Part shown: piece by piece, positions 18,123 through 27,011 of the stretch
Layout of the letters: each line of letters opens with the position of its first letter
How positions within the stretch are numbered: the first letter of the stretch is position 1
Notes under the pieces: model-generated
What the model was told of the DNA's origin: nothing
The model's input: the letters and a program-made list of their open reading frames with translations, nothing else
The model's database searches: none
Origin: Nocardia alba NBRC 108234
GTDB lineage: Bacteria; Actinomycetota; Actinomycetes; Mycobacteriales; Mycobacteriaceae
Assembly (NCBI RefSeq): GCF_001612665.1
Contig: NZ_BDAX01000002.1
Span: 372,001-436,000 of the forward strand
Length of the DNA stretch: 64,000 nt
Direction: 5' to 3'
Position numbers and translations under genes: made by a program

Positions 18123-19352
18123 ATGTCCGTCCACAATCCACCCCGACCGTCGCTGACCGTCTCGGGCAAGCCGATGTCATTGCCACTCAAGGACGTTCGC
18201 GCACTGTCGCGGCAGATGGTCGGCCATTTCGTCGCTACCGTCGCGCCCTGTGGCACGCTGCCCGGTGACGCCATTTCCGGCGATGTCACCACGATCACCC
18301 GGATCTGCCTCGAATTCGCGGTCGGCATGCTCGACGGGCGTGATGTTCCCAACCAGCTGCAACGCCTGCAAGAGGCAGCCGGCGCGTGGGCCAGGGAAGG
18401 TGTGCCGATCGACACGATCCACCACTCGATCGCCGAGGGCTTCAAGATCGGCCTCGACCTGGTGGTGTCGAGCGCTTCCGGCAATGATTTCGACAGCCTC
18501 GTCGGCGGGGTCAAGGTCGTGATGGAACTGCTCGACACCATCACCGCACAGATCTCGCTGGCCTATGTGCGCGAGCTGCGCGGCGTGGTCAGCGAACATC
18601 ACACCGCCGTCCACACCCTCACCTCGGCACTGCTCGGCGGTCACAGCACCTCGACGATGGCCCGCGAATGCGGCATCACCATCGCCGAGAACTACGCGGT
18701 GTTCGCGCTGGCTATCCCCCAGCACCGCGAGGAAGCCAATCCGGCGTTGGATTCGAAGGTCGTCGCCCGGCGCAAACTGCGCCGGGTGCAGGCCGAGCTG
18801 GCCAAGCGCTGCGGCGACTCGGCCCTGTCGCTGCTCAGCGTCGACGGCGGGACGGTACTGATTCCCGCCGACGCCTTCGACCGCGAGGGATTGACCGCAC
18901 TGGTCGCCCAGCTCTCCCAGGCCGCCCAGGTCGGCATCACCGCCGCTATGGTCGAAACGACAACCACCGGAGTTCCCGATGCCGCCGACCAGGCCCACGA
19001 ACTGCTGGACATGGTGCAGCGGCTCGAGGTGACCTCCGGTCTGTACCGCTTCGATGAGCTCGCGCTGGAGTACCAGCTCACCCGCCCCGGGCCCGGTCGC
19101 GAATTCCTCGGCTCGCTGCTCGATCCGCTGGATCAGTACCCCGAACTGCTCGAGACCCTGCAGCGCCACATCGCCAACAACCTCAACCGCCAGCGCACCG
19201 CTCGCGTGCTGCACGTGCACACCAACACCGTCGACTACCGGCTCAAACGGATCGGCCAGCTCACCGGTTTCGATCCCACCCAGCCCTCGGGGCTGTGGTA
19301 CCTGCGTTCGGCGCTCGTCGCGCGCAGCTACCGCGCCGTGCCGGCGGCCTGA
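18123..19352 (+). CDS. PucR/CdaR-type helix-turn-helix regulator
   Basis: A 409-residue regulator. The C-terminal domain has the PucR/CdaR HTH: LQRHIANNLNRQRTARVLHV followed by HTNTVDYRLKRI near residues 345-378. The preceding region (about 175-330) is the GGDEF-like sensory domain common in actinobacterial members, and the N-terminal 150 residues are helical (RsbRD-like N-terminal region). The signal and targets are unknown. It has a promoter gap of 160 bases and its own strong terminator, so it is monocistronic. The start at 18123 follows GAAGGGAACAAA. Confidence 0.85.
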   Translation: MSVHNPPRPSLTVSGKPMSLPLKDVRALSRQMVGHFVATVAPCGTLPGDAISGDVTTITRICLEFAVGMLDGRDVPNQLQRLQEAAGAWAREGVPIDTIHHSIAEGFKIGLDLVVSSASGNDFDSLVGGVKVVMELLDTITAQISLAYVRELRGVVSEHHTAVHTLTSALLGGHSTSTMARECGITIAENYAVFALAIPQHREEANPALDSKVVARRKLRRVQAELAKRCGDSALSLLSVDGGTVLIPADAFDREGLTALVAQLSQAAQVGITAAMVETTTTGVPDAADQAHELLDMVQRLEVTSGLYRFDELALEYQLTRPGPGREFLGSLLDPLDQYPELLETLQRHIANNLNRQRTARVLHVHTNTVDYRLKRIGQLTGFDPTQPSGLWYLRSALVARSYRAVPAA

Positions 19353-19360
19353 CCCACAGA

Positions 19361-19402
19361 CGACGAAGGCGCTGCCCACCATGGTGGGCAGCGCCTTCGT
19401 CG
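19361..19402. terminator. Perfect 42-bp palindrome, bidirectional terminator
   Basis: Two 21-base arms are exact reverse complements with CCATGG at the centre; the stem reads CGACGAAGGCGCTGCCCACC on either strand. It lies eight bases after the PucR stop and 17 bases before the stop of the convergent lipase, so it can terminate both transcripts. Confidence 0.85.
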
Positions 19403-19419
19403 CTGTCAGCGCACGCGCG

Positions 19420-20601
19420 TCAGATCGAACCGCCGCCACCGACCAGCCACGGGTTGAACGCGCAGGTCAACTGCGGGTTCTGCACCGGGTCGAGCGCGCG
19501 AAGCGCGATCGAGAGGGCACGCGGTGAGTACATCATCGTCAGGTGATCGGAGATGTCCTGCTCGCAGCCGTCCTGCAGCGTGATGTTGGTGACCGTCGCC
19601 CCGGGGCCTGCCTTCAGGAAGGTCAGTTCGTAGGGGTTGGTCACCTCGTCGTAGCGGGTGCCGACCACGGTGTAGTCGACACCGGCGACGGTGTCGCCGC
19701 CCGCGTTGAGCTTGTTGACGAAGTCCGAGCCGATGGTCTGCTGGATACCGGCATGCCCGACGAAGATCTCGATCGGACCCAGGATGTCGATACCCAGGTT
19801 GTTGATCATGCGGCCGAGGGCGCCGATGCCGTCGAGGCTGGTGCCGTGGTGGGTGGCGCCGAAGGTGATCAGCTTGTTGACCTTGGCCGCGCCGCCCTTG
19901 AACTTCGTGTAGTAGTTCGCCATCGCCCCGCCTTGGGAGTGCGCGACGATGTCGACCTCGTCGGCGCCGGTCGCCGCCAGCACACGATCGACGAAGGCCG
20001 CGGTCTGCGCGGCCGAATCCTCGATGTACCCGGTACCCATCACACCGGGCAGCAACGATCCGAGGCCGCCGCCTTCGACGAGGTTCGAGCGACCGTAGTT
20101 GAACGTGAACGTGCAGTAGCCTGCGTCCTTGATCGGTTGCCCCATGTAGGCGTAACCGTTGTAGGCGTTCATCCAGGTGCCGTGCAGCAGGACCACCGGG
20201 CGAGGATGGGCGGCGGTCGGTTTGCAGTTCCAGTCGTTCGTCCCGGGCGCGGCGGCATCGGGGTTGCCGAGACCGTAGGCGAACGCGGCGAGAAACGCTG
20301 TCGACTCCGGTCCGTACGCACCGGGATCGGAGGAGTAGCCGCCCGAGGAACCCGAGCTGGAACCCGAACCGCCGTAGCAGTTACCGGACCCGTTGCCGGA
20401 TCCGGCGCCACTGCCGGAGGTGCACGCCGACCCCGACCCGGCGACCTGCCGACCTTCGGAGACGATGCCGGCGAGGTCCTGCTCGGTCGGCGCCGAGGTG
20501 GGAGCCGCGCTCGCCCCCGGTCCGGTGAGCGCCATGGAGAGGGCGCCGACTCCGGCGAATACCGCCGTGTGCAGTGCGCGCCTGCGACTGGGAGTTCTCA
20601 T
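19420..20601 (-). CDS. Secreted triacylglycerol lipase (class 2 lipase family)
   Basis: A 393-residue exported alpha/beta hydrolase. From the ATG at 20601 the leader reads MRTPSRRRALHTAVFAG, then a hydrophobic stretch ending ASA; the double Arg makes Tat export possible. After a Gly/Ser-rich, Cys-containing linker comes the hydrolase: oxyanion segment VVLLHGTWMNAY, nucleophile elbow VAHSQGGAMA, Asp in GTRYDEVTNP and His in DISDHLTMMYS. The family hydrolyses esters and triacylglycerols outside the cell. The frame is open 28 codons upstream but the leader starts at 20601. It heads a run of three secreted lipases on this strand. Confidence 0.88.
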   Translation of the reverse strand: MRTPSRRRALHTAVFAGVGALSMALTGPGASAAPTSAPTEQDLAGIVSEGRQVAGSGSACTSGSGAGSGNGSGNCYGGSGSSSGSSGGYSSDPGAYGPESTAFLAAFAYGLGNPDAAAPGTNDWNCKPTAAHPRPVVLLHGTWMNAYNGYAYMGQPIKDAGYCTFTFNYGRSNLVEGGGLGSLLPGVMGTGYIEDSAAQTAAFVDRVLAATGADEVDIVAHSQGGAMANYYTKFKGGAAKVNKLITFGATHHGTSLDGIGALGRMINNLGIDILGPIEIFVGHAGIQQTIGSDFVNKLNAGGDTVAGVDYTVVGTRYDEVTNPYELTFLKAGPGATVTNITLQDGCEQDISDHLTMMYSPRALSIALRALDPVQNPQLTCAFNPWLVGGGGSI

Positions 20602-20786
20602 GTGTTGACTTGTCTTCCTGTGCGATTCGAATATTCGTCGCCCTTTTCCTGCCGGGAGACCGAATGGCTTGTCGAAACCGCCCAAAACATAAGCCGCGGA
20701 ATTACTTACGAGACGATTGTCACGCGCGGTCTGGGCAGGTCACCACGGCCCGTCGAAAACGCCCATGACAGGGCACAGGAAAATGT

Positions 20787-22148
20787 TCAGCACTCGCTGC
20801 GCGCCGCGACTCCGAGCAGTCGTTGGTCGAGCCACAGCATCGCCTCCGGATAGCCGGTCGCCGCGCCGATGATGTGCTCACCGAGTACACCGCGATATAC
20901 CGCGTTCGCACCGAGTTCGCACTGCTCATCGTAGAGTTTGCGGGCACCCTCGGCCGGAATCCACCACTCCTGGTCGCCGTTGTAGATGTAGAGCGGAGTC
21001 GTCGACCGCATCCCCTGCATCCGGGTGATCTCGTAGATGTCGATGGCCAGTTCCGAACGCAGCGGGTCGACGATATTGGCGCCGACATCGATCGGCAGGT
21101 GCAAGATTCCCGGCACCGCGAACACGCTGGCGCACGTATCTTTCATGAACGATGTCGTGACCCAGCGCCCGAGATTGTTCATCGCGGCGAGGATTTCGGG
21201 ACGCTCGCGGCCGATCGCGAAGGTCGCGGCCATAAATATTCCGGACGCGAGATTGGCATTCATACTGCGCGACAGGATCTCGAAATCGGCGGGCACGCCG
21301 CCCAAGGCCGCGCCGACGATGACATCGGCCAGTTCCGGTGCGTAGGAACCGATCAGCTTGGCCGCACCGTGGGTGGCGATGGCACCCCCGGAATAACCGG
21401 TCATCGCGAAGCGGCTCTCGCCGTAGGCCGCGGGGTCGATGCCGCGCACCGCTCGGATCGCGTCGAGCACCGCGTGCCCGGCCACATACGGTTCGGCGTA
21501 GGCCATCCACGGGCCCTCGTGATCGGGCACCAGGACCGCGTACCCCCGCAGCACCGCCAGTTGGGTGGTCGGTGGAATGAACTCGGTCGAGCTGGACTGC
21601 GATGTCAGGCCGTGCGCCAGCGAGTAACCGGGAGTGCACTTGCGCCCGAGCGCGTCGATCGGCAGGTTGTTCACCAGCACGGGGCGATCCCCCGGCCCCG
21701 CCCACTCGGTGGCGGGCACGATCAGAGTCGCGGTGGCGTAGGAGGGCAGGCCGTGCGCGTCGTCGGTGCGGAATTTCAGCAGCGTCGCCGAACGGATCGG
21801 GACCAGGGTCAACCACGCCGCGGTGGCGGTGACGTCGCGGGATTCGATCAGATCGCCGGGCGACAACGTGTCGAGCCCGGTCGGCCACTGGTCGAAGATC
21901 GGATCGCCCACCGCCGACGGGAGCACCGCCGCGCGCAGCGCCGCGAGTTCGGCCGCCGGATCGGCGTTCGCCGGGATCGGTGAGGGAATCACCTGGTCGA
22001 TCCAGCGCTGTAGATCGGGCAGGAAACCGGGTGTGCCCACCTGCGGCACCGGGAATTGCTGGGTCGGTTGCGGATCGGCAGCCGCGGTGCCTGCCGCGAA
22101 GGAGCAGAGCAGCAGCATCGAACCGACAAGTACTCGAACAGATCTCAT
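20787..22148 (-). CDS. Secretory lipase (LIP family)
   Basis: A 453-residue exported esterase of the secretory lipase family PF03583. From the ATG at 22148 the signal peptide is MRSVRVLVGSMLLLCSFAAG ending TAAA. Core blocks are PVLVNNLPIDALGRKC, VLVPDHEGPWMAYAEP, the nucleophile elbow AMTGYSGGAIATHGAAKL, AALGGVPADFE, and the late YNGDQEWWIPAEGA with the catalytic Asp and GEHIIGAA with the His. Mycobacterial and nocardial relatives hydrolyse host or membrane lipids. An in-frame ATG lies eight codons upstream; the signal peptide favours 22148. Confidence 0.88.
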   Translation of the reverse strand: MRSVRVLVGSMLLLCSFAAGTAAADPQPTQQFPVPQVGTPGFLPDLQRWIDQVIPSPIPANADPAAELAALRAAVLPSAVGDPIFDQWPTGLDTLSPGDLIESRDVTATAAWLTLVPIRSATLLKFRTDDAHGLPSYATATLIVPATEWAGPGDRPVLVNNLPIDALGRKCTPGYSLAHGLTSQSSSTEFIPPTTQLAVLRGYAVLVPDHEGPWMAYAEPYVAGHAVLDAIRAVRGIDPAAYGESRFAMTGYSGGAIATHGAAKLIGSYAPELADVIVGAALGGVPADFEILSRSMNANLASGIFMAATFAIGRERPEILAAMNNLGRWVTTSFMKDTCASVFAVPGILHLPIDVGANIVDPLRSELAIDIYEITRMQGMRSTTPLYIYNGDQEWWIPAEGARKLYDEQCELGANAVYRGVLGEHIIGAATGYPEAMLWLDQRLLGVAARSEC

Positions 22149-22400
22149 GGCACACACGCCTTCGGGTGGCAACGGATTCGTCGATGACGTGCCACTATGC
22201 GGTGCTCCGCCCCCCGCCGAAACTCCCCCACCGAGCCGTCGTCAGATCTTTCACGCTACGGGGGCAAGCGTTCGGACTTCGGCGTTGTGCCCGAGTCGTG
22301 TGCGCAATGCCGCTGTATCGCAACAAGAATCGCTCGTAACGGCACACAACAGCCCGGATTCGCCTCGGGGCGAGCGGATCCGGGCCGATCGACTACCTGC

Positions 22401-23630
22401 TCAGCAGGTGCTGGGCGCCGGTTCACCCCGCAGCCTGGCATCGAGCCAACTCAGCGCGGCGGGAAGCCCGAGCACCGCCGCGGTCAAATGGTCCGGCGTC
22501 GGGGTCTGCCGACTGACGACCTTGGCGCCCGCGGCACACCAGCGGTGGGTGGTGGAGGTGATCGCGTCGACCGGAATGAGTCCGTCGATCGGCGAATGCC
22601 ATTCGAAGACAGGCATTGTCGGTGTGCCCGGATACAACTCCAAGCTGTTCTCCTCCACCACGGCGCGCGCTTCGCGATCCTGCACCAGCGAGGTGGTGGC
22701 CGCGAAATCGAGGATGCCGTGCCCGGCTCCCGCGCCGAGGATGTCGTTGGTGCAGGCGTCGCGGATCGACGCGCGGGCGGCCAAGCCGCTGGCATTCATC
22801 TGATCGCTGATCGGAAACCGTTGGGGGTATTCGCGTTCCAGCCCGATCCCGGCGGCCAGCGCGAGGCCGAAAACCGGGTGCGAACCGAAGCCGAGCCCCT
22901 CGAGCATCGACACCAGGTTCATGGGCACCCCACCCATCGCCGCACCCGCGATCTCGAGCTCGGGCGCGTACTCGGGCTGCAGCGCCGCCGCCCACGCCGT
23001 CGCCATGCCGCCGCCGGAGTACCCGGCCATCGCGACCCGGCTGCCGCGCACCCGCAACTGCTCGACCTGGCGCACCGCGCGGATTCCGTCGAGGGTCACC
23101 TGGCCGCCCAGTTTCGCCGCGCCATAGGCGAAAGTGGGTCCCAGATGGTCGGGCACAGCCATCGTCCAGCCGCGTTTGAGCGCGTAGTTCCACGCCACCG
23201 CCTCGCGCACCATCAGGTCCGGATCGTCGGTGTAGAGGACCTTGGAGACCGAGCACCGGGTGCCGAGCCCGTTGATGATGTGCTGATAGGACAGCACCGG
23301 AGCGTCGGCGCGATGGTTGTCGGGCTGCAGCACCGTGGTCGTCGCGGCGATCGGGTCACCCGCGGAATTGGTGGAGCGGAACTGGATCAGGGTGATGGTG
23401 GTGTCGGGAAACATCGACAGCGACGGCATCTGTCGCACCCCGAGTACCTCACCGGGCTCGCGCCCGGCGAGGTCGGCCGGCTGGTCGTAGAAGGGGTCGG
23501 GGTCGGCAGTCGGATACAACGGTGCGCTGTGACCCACCGCGGCGGACCACACGGTGAGTACCGCTGCCGCCAGACCGAGCACGGCAGTTCGGCCCGGCCG
23601 AGCGTGCCGTGCCGCGGCAAACCGGATCAT
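22401..23630 (-). CDS. Secretory lipase (LIP family), paralogue of the preceding gene product
   Basis: A 409-residue exported esterase of the same PF03583 family as the gene at 20787-22148 and arranged in tandem with it. The ATG at 23630 follows GGGAGGGAC and begins a signal peptide (RFAAARHARPGRTAVLG, hydrophobic, then GHSA). The core repeats the family pattern: PVLSYQHIINGLGTRC, AVPDHLGPTFAYG, nucleophile elbow AMAGYSGGGMATAWAAAL, AAMGGVPMNL, EWHSPIDGLIPV and TPDHLTAAVLG. A pair of cysteines near both ends is also conserved in the paralogue. Tandem duplication followed by divergence is likely. Confidence 0.88.
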   Translation of the reverse strand: MIRFAAARHARPGRTAVLGLAAAVLTVWSAAVGHSAPLYPTADPDPFYDQPADLAGREPGEVLGVRQMPSLSMFPDTTITLIQFRSTNSAGDPIAATTTVLQPDNHRADAPVLSYQHIINGLGTRCSVSKVLYTDDPDLMVREAVAWNYALKRGWTMAVPDHLGPTFAYGAAKLGGQVTLDGIRAVRQVEQLRVRGSRVAMAGYSGGGMATAWAAALQPEYAPELEIAGAAMGGVPMNLVSMLEGLGFGSHPVFGLALAAGIGLEREYPQRFPISDQMNASGLAARASIRDACTNDILGAGAGHGILDFAATTSLVQDREARAVVEENSLELYPGTPTMPVFEWHSPIDGLIPVDAITSTTHRWCAAGAKVVSRQTPTPDHLTAAVLGLPAALSWLDARLRGEPAPSTC

Positions 23631-23904
23631 GCGGCTGTCCCTCCCGTGTCGCTGCTGTCGACAGCGATCTTCGCCGGTACCGTGGCTCCTCGTCGACGGG
23701 CCGCCGCGAACATCGGCGGAGCTCACAAACCCACCTCGGTGCGGTTGTGACCGGAGGCAGAACGCCGATATGCGCGCGCACCGCCGCGGCGACAGGTGGT
23801 TGTGAGATCTCCAAGCAGAATCAGAACGTGTTCCGCTCGATGGTGCGAGTACCTACCGTCGAGTAGGAAGGCGCTCACCAGTGCCGGGGCGAAAGGAGCA
23901 CGCC

Positions 23905-24156
23905 ATGATTCCCACCGACGAGAGCATCGCCGCCACCCTCCACCGCATCGACCCGAACGAGCTACCGACCCGGCGGATCACGGTCTACTTCGACGGCCCG
24001 ACTCCCGAGGACGCACTGGTGCTGGAATACGCCGCGACTCAGGCCGAGGCGTGGGAGTTCACCTCGGCGGCGGCCCACTCCGGGCTGGTGGTGACCGTTG
24101 ACGGCAACGTCGGCCCCGGCCTGCGCCGGCTGCCGTGCCGATCGCTGTGGCATTGA
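23905..24156 (+). CDS. Small hypothetical protein
   Basis: An 83-residue protein of unknown function. It is well supported as a gene by AAAGGAGC just before the ATG at 23905 and by regular high-GC codon use. It contains ITVYFDGPTPEDALVLEYA and a C-terminal GPGLRRLPCRSLWH. There is no signal peptide or known domain. The gap to the following lipoprotein gene is about 80 bases on the same strand. Confidence 0.6.
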   Translation: MIPTDESIAATLHRIDPNELPTRRITVYFDGPTPEDALVLEYAATQAEAWEFTSAAAHSGLVVTVDGNVGPGLRRLPCRSLWH

Positions 24157-24237
24157 CACTCGTGGCACCGCGACGCCGACCGCACTAGGCTGGCCCGGCG
24201 GGCGCTCGTCGGCCCGCGGTGAGGAGAAAGGGCTTTC

Positions 24238-24729
24238 GTGACACGGTGGCAGTTCCCGCTCGCACTCGCCGCGACGGCCGCCCTCACCGGGTGCGGCGCG
24301 GCCGACACCACAGAGGTCGCCACCCCGCCCGGCACCACCGTCCCGGCAACCACGACCACCACCACCAAGCGAGTGCCCGCCACCATCGCACCGCCGACCA
24401 CCACCGTCGACCCCTACGCGGGCCTGCCCCTCATCGATCATGTGACGTGGACCGAGAACATCGACGGTCCCCGGCTGCTCGTCGTCCCCACCCAGGCCGG
24501 CCGCAAAACCGCCGCGACCGGCGCCGACGAACTCGCCTGGCAGGAAGTACGCGCCCTCGACCCCGACGCCGACGCGCCGGGGATGCGCGACCAGTTCGTG
24601 TGCCACTGGGTCTGGGCCAGGATGGTAGCGCCCGACAAACCGAGCTGGAATCTCGAACCATGGCGCCCCGACGTCGGCTATCAGGCCACGGTGGCGGCGA
24701 ACTGCAATCCCGGCGGCCCCGAACGCTGA
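24238..24729 (+). CDS. Lipoprotein with DUF2599 domain
   Basis: A 163-residue lipoprotein. The leader MTRWQFPLALAATAALTGC ends in a lipobox (LTGC, Cys19), followed by a Thr/Pro-rich linker and a globular domain. The blocks VTWTENIDGPRLLVVPT, QAGRKTA, ELAWQEVRAL, RDQFVCHWVWAR and WNLEPWRPDVGYQATVAANC match DUF2599, a surface domain of unknown function found in mycolata. The start is GTG with GAGGAGAAAGG upstream. It is 12 bases ahead of the NAD(P)-binding protein gene, so they are likely co-transcribed. Confidence 0.8.
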   Translation: MTRWQFPLALAATAALTGCGAADTTEVATPPGTTVPATTTTTTKRVPATIAPPTTTVDPYAGLPLIDHVTWTENIDGPRLLVVPTQAGRKTAATGADELAWQEVRALDPDADAPGMRDQFVCHWVWARMVAPDKPSWNLEPWRPDVGYQATVAANCNPGGPER

Positions 24730-24741
24730 TAGGAGCATCCC

Positions 24742-25398
24742 ATGCGCATTGTCATCGCCGGTGGACACGGCAAAATCGCTCTCCTGCTCGCCCAGGCGCT
24801 GACCCGGCGCGGTGATCACGTGCACGCGCTCATCCGGGATCCCGGCCAGGCCGCCGATATCACCGCGACCGGCGGCGTACCGGTCATCTACGACATGGAG
24901 CGCGACACCCCCGCCGATCTCGCGGCCGCGGTCGCCGGTTCGGACGCGGTGGTGTTCGCCGCGGGCGCGGGCGCGGGCAGCGGCGCCGCGCGCAAGTACA
25001 CGGTCGACCTCAACGGCTCGGTACAGCTGGCCGACGCCGCCGAACGGACGGGCGTCGCGCGCTTCGTGCAGATCTCGACGATGGGAGCGGGCAGCCGGCC
25101 CGCACCGGGGACCGACGAGGTGTGGGCCGCCTATCTCGATGCCAAGACCCGCGCCGAGGACGACCTGCGGACTCGTGCGCTGGCGTGGACGATTCTGCGA
25201 CCGGGTCAACTCACCGACGCCGAAGGCAACGGTTTGATCACGCTCGGACCGCCGCCGATTCCGCGCGATTCGATCCCGCGCGCGGATGTCGCCGCGACGC
25301 TCGCGTCGGTCTTGCTCGCGGACAATACCTTTCAGCGCACCCTCGAGCTGGTCTCCGGAACGGTGCCGATCGAGTCGGCCGTCGCAGCCATTCAATAA
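24742..25398 (+). CDS. NAD(P)-binding atypical SDR / NmrA-like protein
   Basis: A 218-residue Rossmann protein. It begins MRIVIAGGHGKIALLLAQAL, with a GxxGxxA-type dinucleotide motif near residues 7-13, then HALIRDPGQAADI. FVQISTMGAG and the YLDAKTRAEDDLR block (atypical YxxxK) are typical of the YwnB/atypical-SDR a5 group. The domain acts as an NAD(P)-dependent reductase, isomerase or redox sensor; the substrate is unknown. TAGGAGCATCCC precedes the ATG. It is probably in an operon with the lipoprotein gene upstream. Confidence 0.85.
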   Translation: MRIVIAGGHGKIALLLAQALTRRGDHVHALIRDPGQAADITATGGVPVIYDMERDTPADLAAAVAGSDAVVFAAGAGAGSGAARKYTVDLNGSVQLADAAERTGVARFVQISTMGAGSRPAPGTDEVWAAYLDAKTRAEDDLRTRALAWTILRPGQLTDAEGNGLITLGPPPIPRDSIPRADVAATLASVLLADNTFQRTLELVSGTVPIESAVAAIQ

Positions 25399-25751
25399 CC
25401 AGAAATTAACTATTGCGAGATTCTCCACCCCTCGATCACGATTACCCTGGGCTCATGCAGTATTGTCGCCAACCAGGAAACACAGCGAGCCGCCGGTCAC
25501 GCCGCTATTCGAGCGTCATCGATGACAGAGGTGGTGCCGCCGCCCTGGATTCGCCGCTCAGAAGCCGGGAAATGCACCGCATCGAGACGAAAACGATCGT
25601 GCAGATGTGCTTGCATCTGAAAGTGTCCCCGTCCTAAACTCATGGCCGCAACACAATTCAGGGGATAGTCAGGGGAGGCCGCGAGCGGCACACCCGGGGC
25701 AATTATTTGCCTTGGGTTTGCCACAGCCTGAGCAGCACAGGGGCAATTCAA
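25399..25751. other. Intergenic gap with promoter element
   Basis: About 350 bases without a convincing gene, apart from the shared promoter-like element at 25605-25640. A 74-codon open frame crosses it, but its composition is not protein-like and it reads through the promoter element. Confidence 0.5.
25605..25640 (+). promoter_or_regulatory. Shared promoter-like element, copy A
   Basis: CAGATGTGCTTGCATCTG (25602-25619) contains a candidate -35 TTGCAT (25611-25616), then an 18-base spacer and a candidate -10 TAAACT (25635-25640). The same TGTGCxTGCAT core with the same spacing recurs at 27485-27519, and the core recurs on the minus strand at 27286-27304. Here CAGATG/CATCTG also makes an inverted repeat around the -35. 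It drives the 83-residue gene at 25752. Confidence 0.6.
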
Positions 25752-26003
25752 ATGAACAACACCACGGGCCGTTTCGGCCTCGCTGATCGCACGGCGACCG
25801 CCGCCGGCGCCGCACAGGCGTCGAGAGAAAGCGCGGTCGCTTTTGTCATCGATGCCGTGGAATCCACCGGCGCGGCCACCCGTAACGACTTCGATATCGA
25901 CCGCATCGTGACCACCGCGCACGATCTGGCCGACGACTGGGATCTGCAGACGCTGACGCCCGATACCTTCTGGCGCATCGCCGCCGGCTGCATCCGGTAC
26001 TGA
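25752..26003 (+). CDS. Small hypothetical protein of the Scr1/DUF397 island
   Basis: An 83-residue protein of unknown function. The N-terminal 25 residues are polar/Ala-rich; the rest (SAVAFVIDAVESTGAATRND, then DIDRIVTTAHDLADDWD and LTPDTFWRIAAGCIRY) looks like a small helical domain. The ATG at 25752 follows AGGGG eight bases upstream. It shares its upstream element with two neighbouring units that include a DUF397 gene and an Scr1-type regulator. A strong terminator follows at 26021. Confidence 0.6.
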   Translation: MNNTTGRFGLADRTATAAGAAQASRESAVAFVIDAVESTGAATRNDFDIDRIVTTAHDLADDWDLQTLTPDTFWRIAAGCIRY

Positions 26004-26020
26004 ACGGAGAACACGCTTTC

Positions 26021-26063
26021 ACCGATCGGACCGCGCGCCCGAGGAGCGCGCGGTCCGATCGGT
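26021..26063 (+). terminator. Strong terminator hairpin
   Basis: ACCGATCGGACCGCGCGC (26021-26038) pairs perfectly with GCGCGCGGTCCGATCGGT (26046-26063) around a 7-base loop, followed by TTCTCGGTTTTCG. It lies 18 bases after the stop of the 83-residue gene and 46 bases from the stop of the convergent XRE gene. Confidence 0.85.
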
Positions 26064-26108
26064 TTCTCGGTTTTCGACCCCGCCCGGCCGTTCAGGTCGG
26101 CTCGGCTG

Positions 26109-26993
26109 CTACTCCCGCTCCGCGTAGGACAGCAGGATCTCGCGTGAGCGATCCGGCCGTTCGGCCTGGACGCTGAGCTGATCCATCACCGACAGATACA
26201 TCGCGAGGTCCTGGCGGCGCTCGAGGTAGAGCGCGCTGGTGAGTTGCTCGAGGTAGACGATGTCGGGCAGTTCCGGCTCGCCGAAGCGCAGAATGCTGAA
26301 CGAACTACCCGCCGCCGCGTGTCCGCCTGCGGCGTACGGCAGCACCTGCACCGTCACGTTCGGCAGCAGCGAGAGCTCGGCCAGGTAGCGCAACTGGGCC
26401 CGGTGTACCTCACGCCCGCCGATCGGACGATGCAGCACCGCTTCGTCGAGCACCGCCCAGACCACCGGCGGGTCGATCCGGCGCAGGACATCCTGGCGCA
26501 ACTGCCGAACCTGAACCCGACGATCGGTTTCCGCGTCGGCGAAACCGAGGGTCACGATCGCCCTGGTGTATTCCGGCGTCTGTAGCAGGCCGGGGACCAG
26601 CTGCGCCTCGTAGGTACGGATCTGACTGGCCGCCTGCTCGAGCCCGAGGTAGGTGCTGAACCACGACGGCAGCAGATCGCTGTAGCGATGCCACCAGCCG
26701 GGTTCGCTTGCCTGCCTCGCCAATTCGAAGAACGAGGTACGTTCCACCGGGTCGTGCACGCCGTAGAGCGTGAGCAGATCCCGGATGTCGCGTTCCTTGA
26801 ACCCGGTGCGGCCCAGCTCTAGTCGGCTGATCTTGGCGTGCGATCCGCGGATCGCGTCACCGGCGGCCTCACGGGTGATGCCTTTGCCCTCGCGTAGCTT
26901 GCGCAATTGGCCACCCAGCGCGATACGCAGCACGGTAGGGCCGCGGTCGGCAACAGGTTGTACGCGACCGATCTCGTCGGGTTCAGCCGTCAT
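26109..26993 (-). CDS. XRE-type regulator, Scr1/DUF5753 family
   Basis: A 294-residue DNA-binding protein. An N-terminal HTH near residues 24-80 (LGGQLRKLREGKGITREAAG, then KISRLELGRTGF) is followed by the DUF5753 domain: EPGWWHRYSDLLPSWFSTYL, LVPGLLQTPEYTRA, VLDEAVLHRPIGG and LPYAAGGHAAAGSSFSILRF. Such proteins pair with small DUF397 proteins in actinobacteria (the BldB/WhiJ and Scr1 type) and affect development and secondary metabolism. The DUF397 gene lies 18 bases upstream on the same strand, so the two form an operon. Likely targets are the three shared upstream elements around it. Confidence 0.9.
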   Translation of the reverse strand: MTAEPDEIGRVQPVADRGPTVLRIALGGQLRKLREGKGITREAAGDAIRGSHAKISRLELGRTGFKERDIRDLLTLYGVHDPVERTSFFELARQASEPGWWHRYSDLLPSWFSTYLGLEQAASQIRTYEAQLVPGLLQTPEYTRAIVTLGFADAETDRRVQVRQLRQDVLRRIDPPVVWAVLDEAVLHRPIGGREVHRAQLRYLAELSLLPNVTVQVLPYAAGGHAAAGSSFSILRFGEPELPDIVYLEQLTSALYLERRQDLAMYLSVMDQLSVQAERPDRSREILLSYAERE

Positions 26994-27011
26994 GGACCCA
27001 GATCCTACCGA

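Noticed and set aside
25413..25637. 74-codon open frame in the gap before the 83-residue gene
   Set aside because: It reads through the shared promoter element and has no protein-like features.
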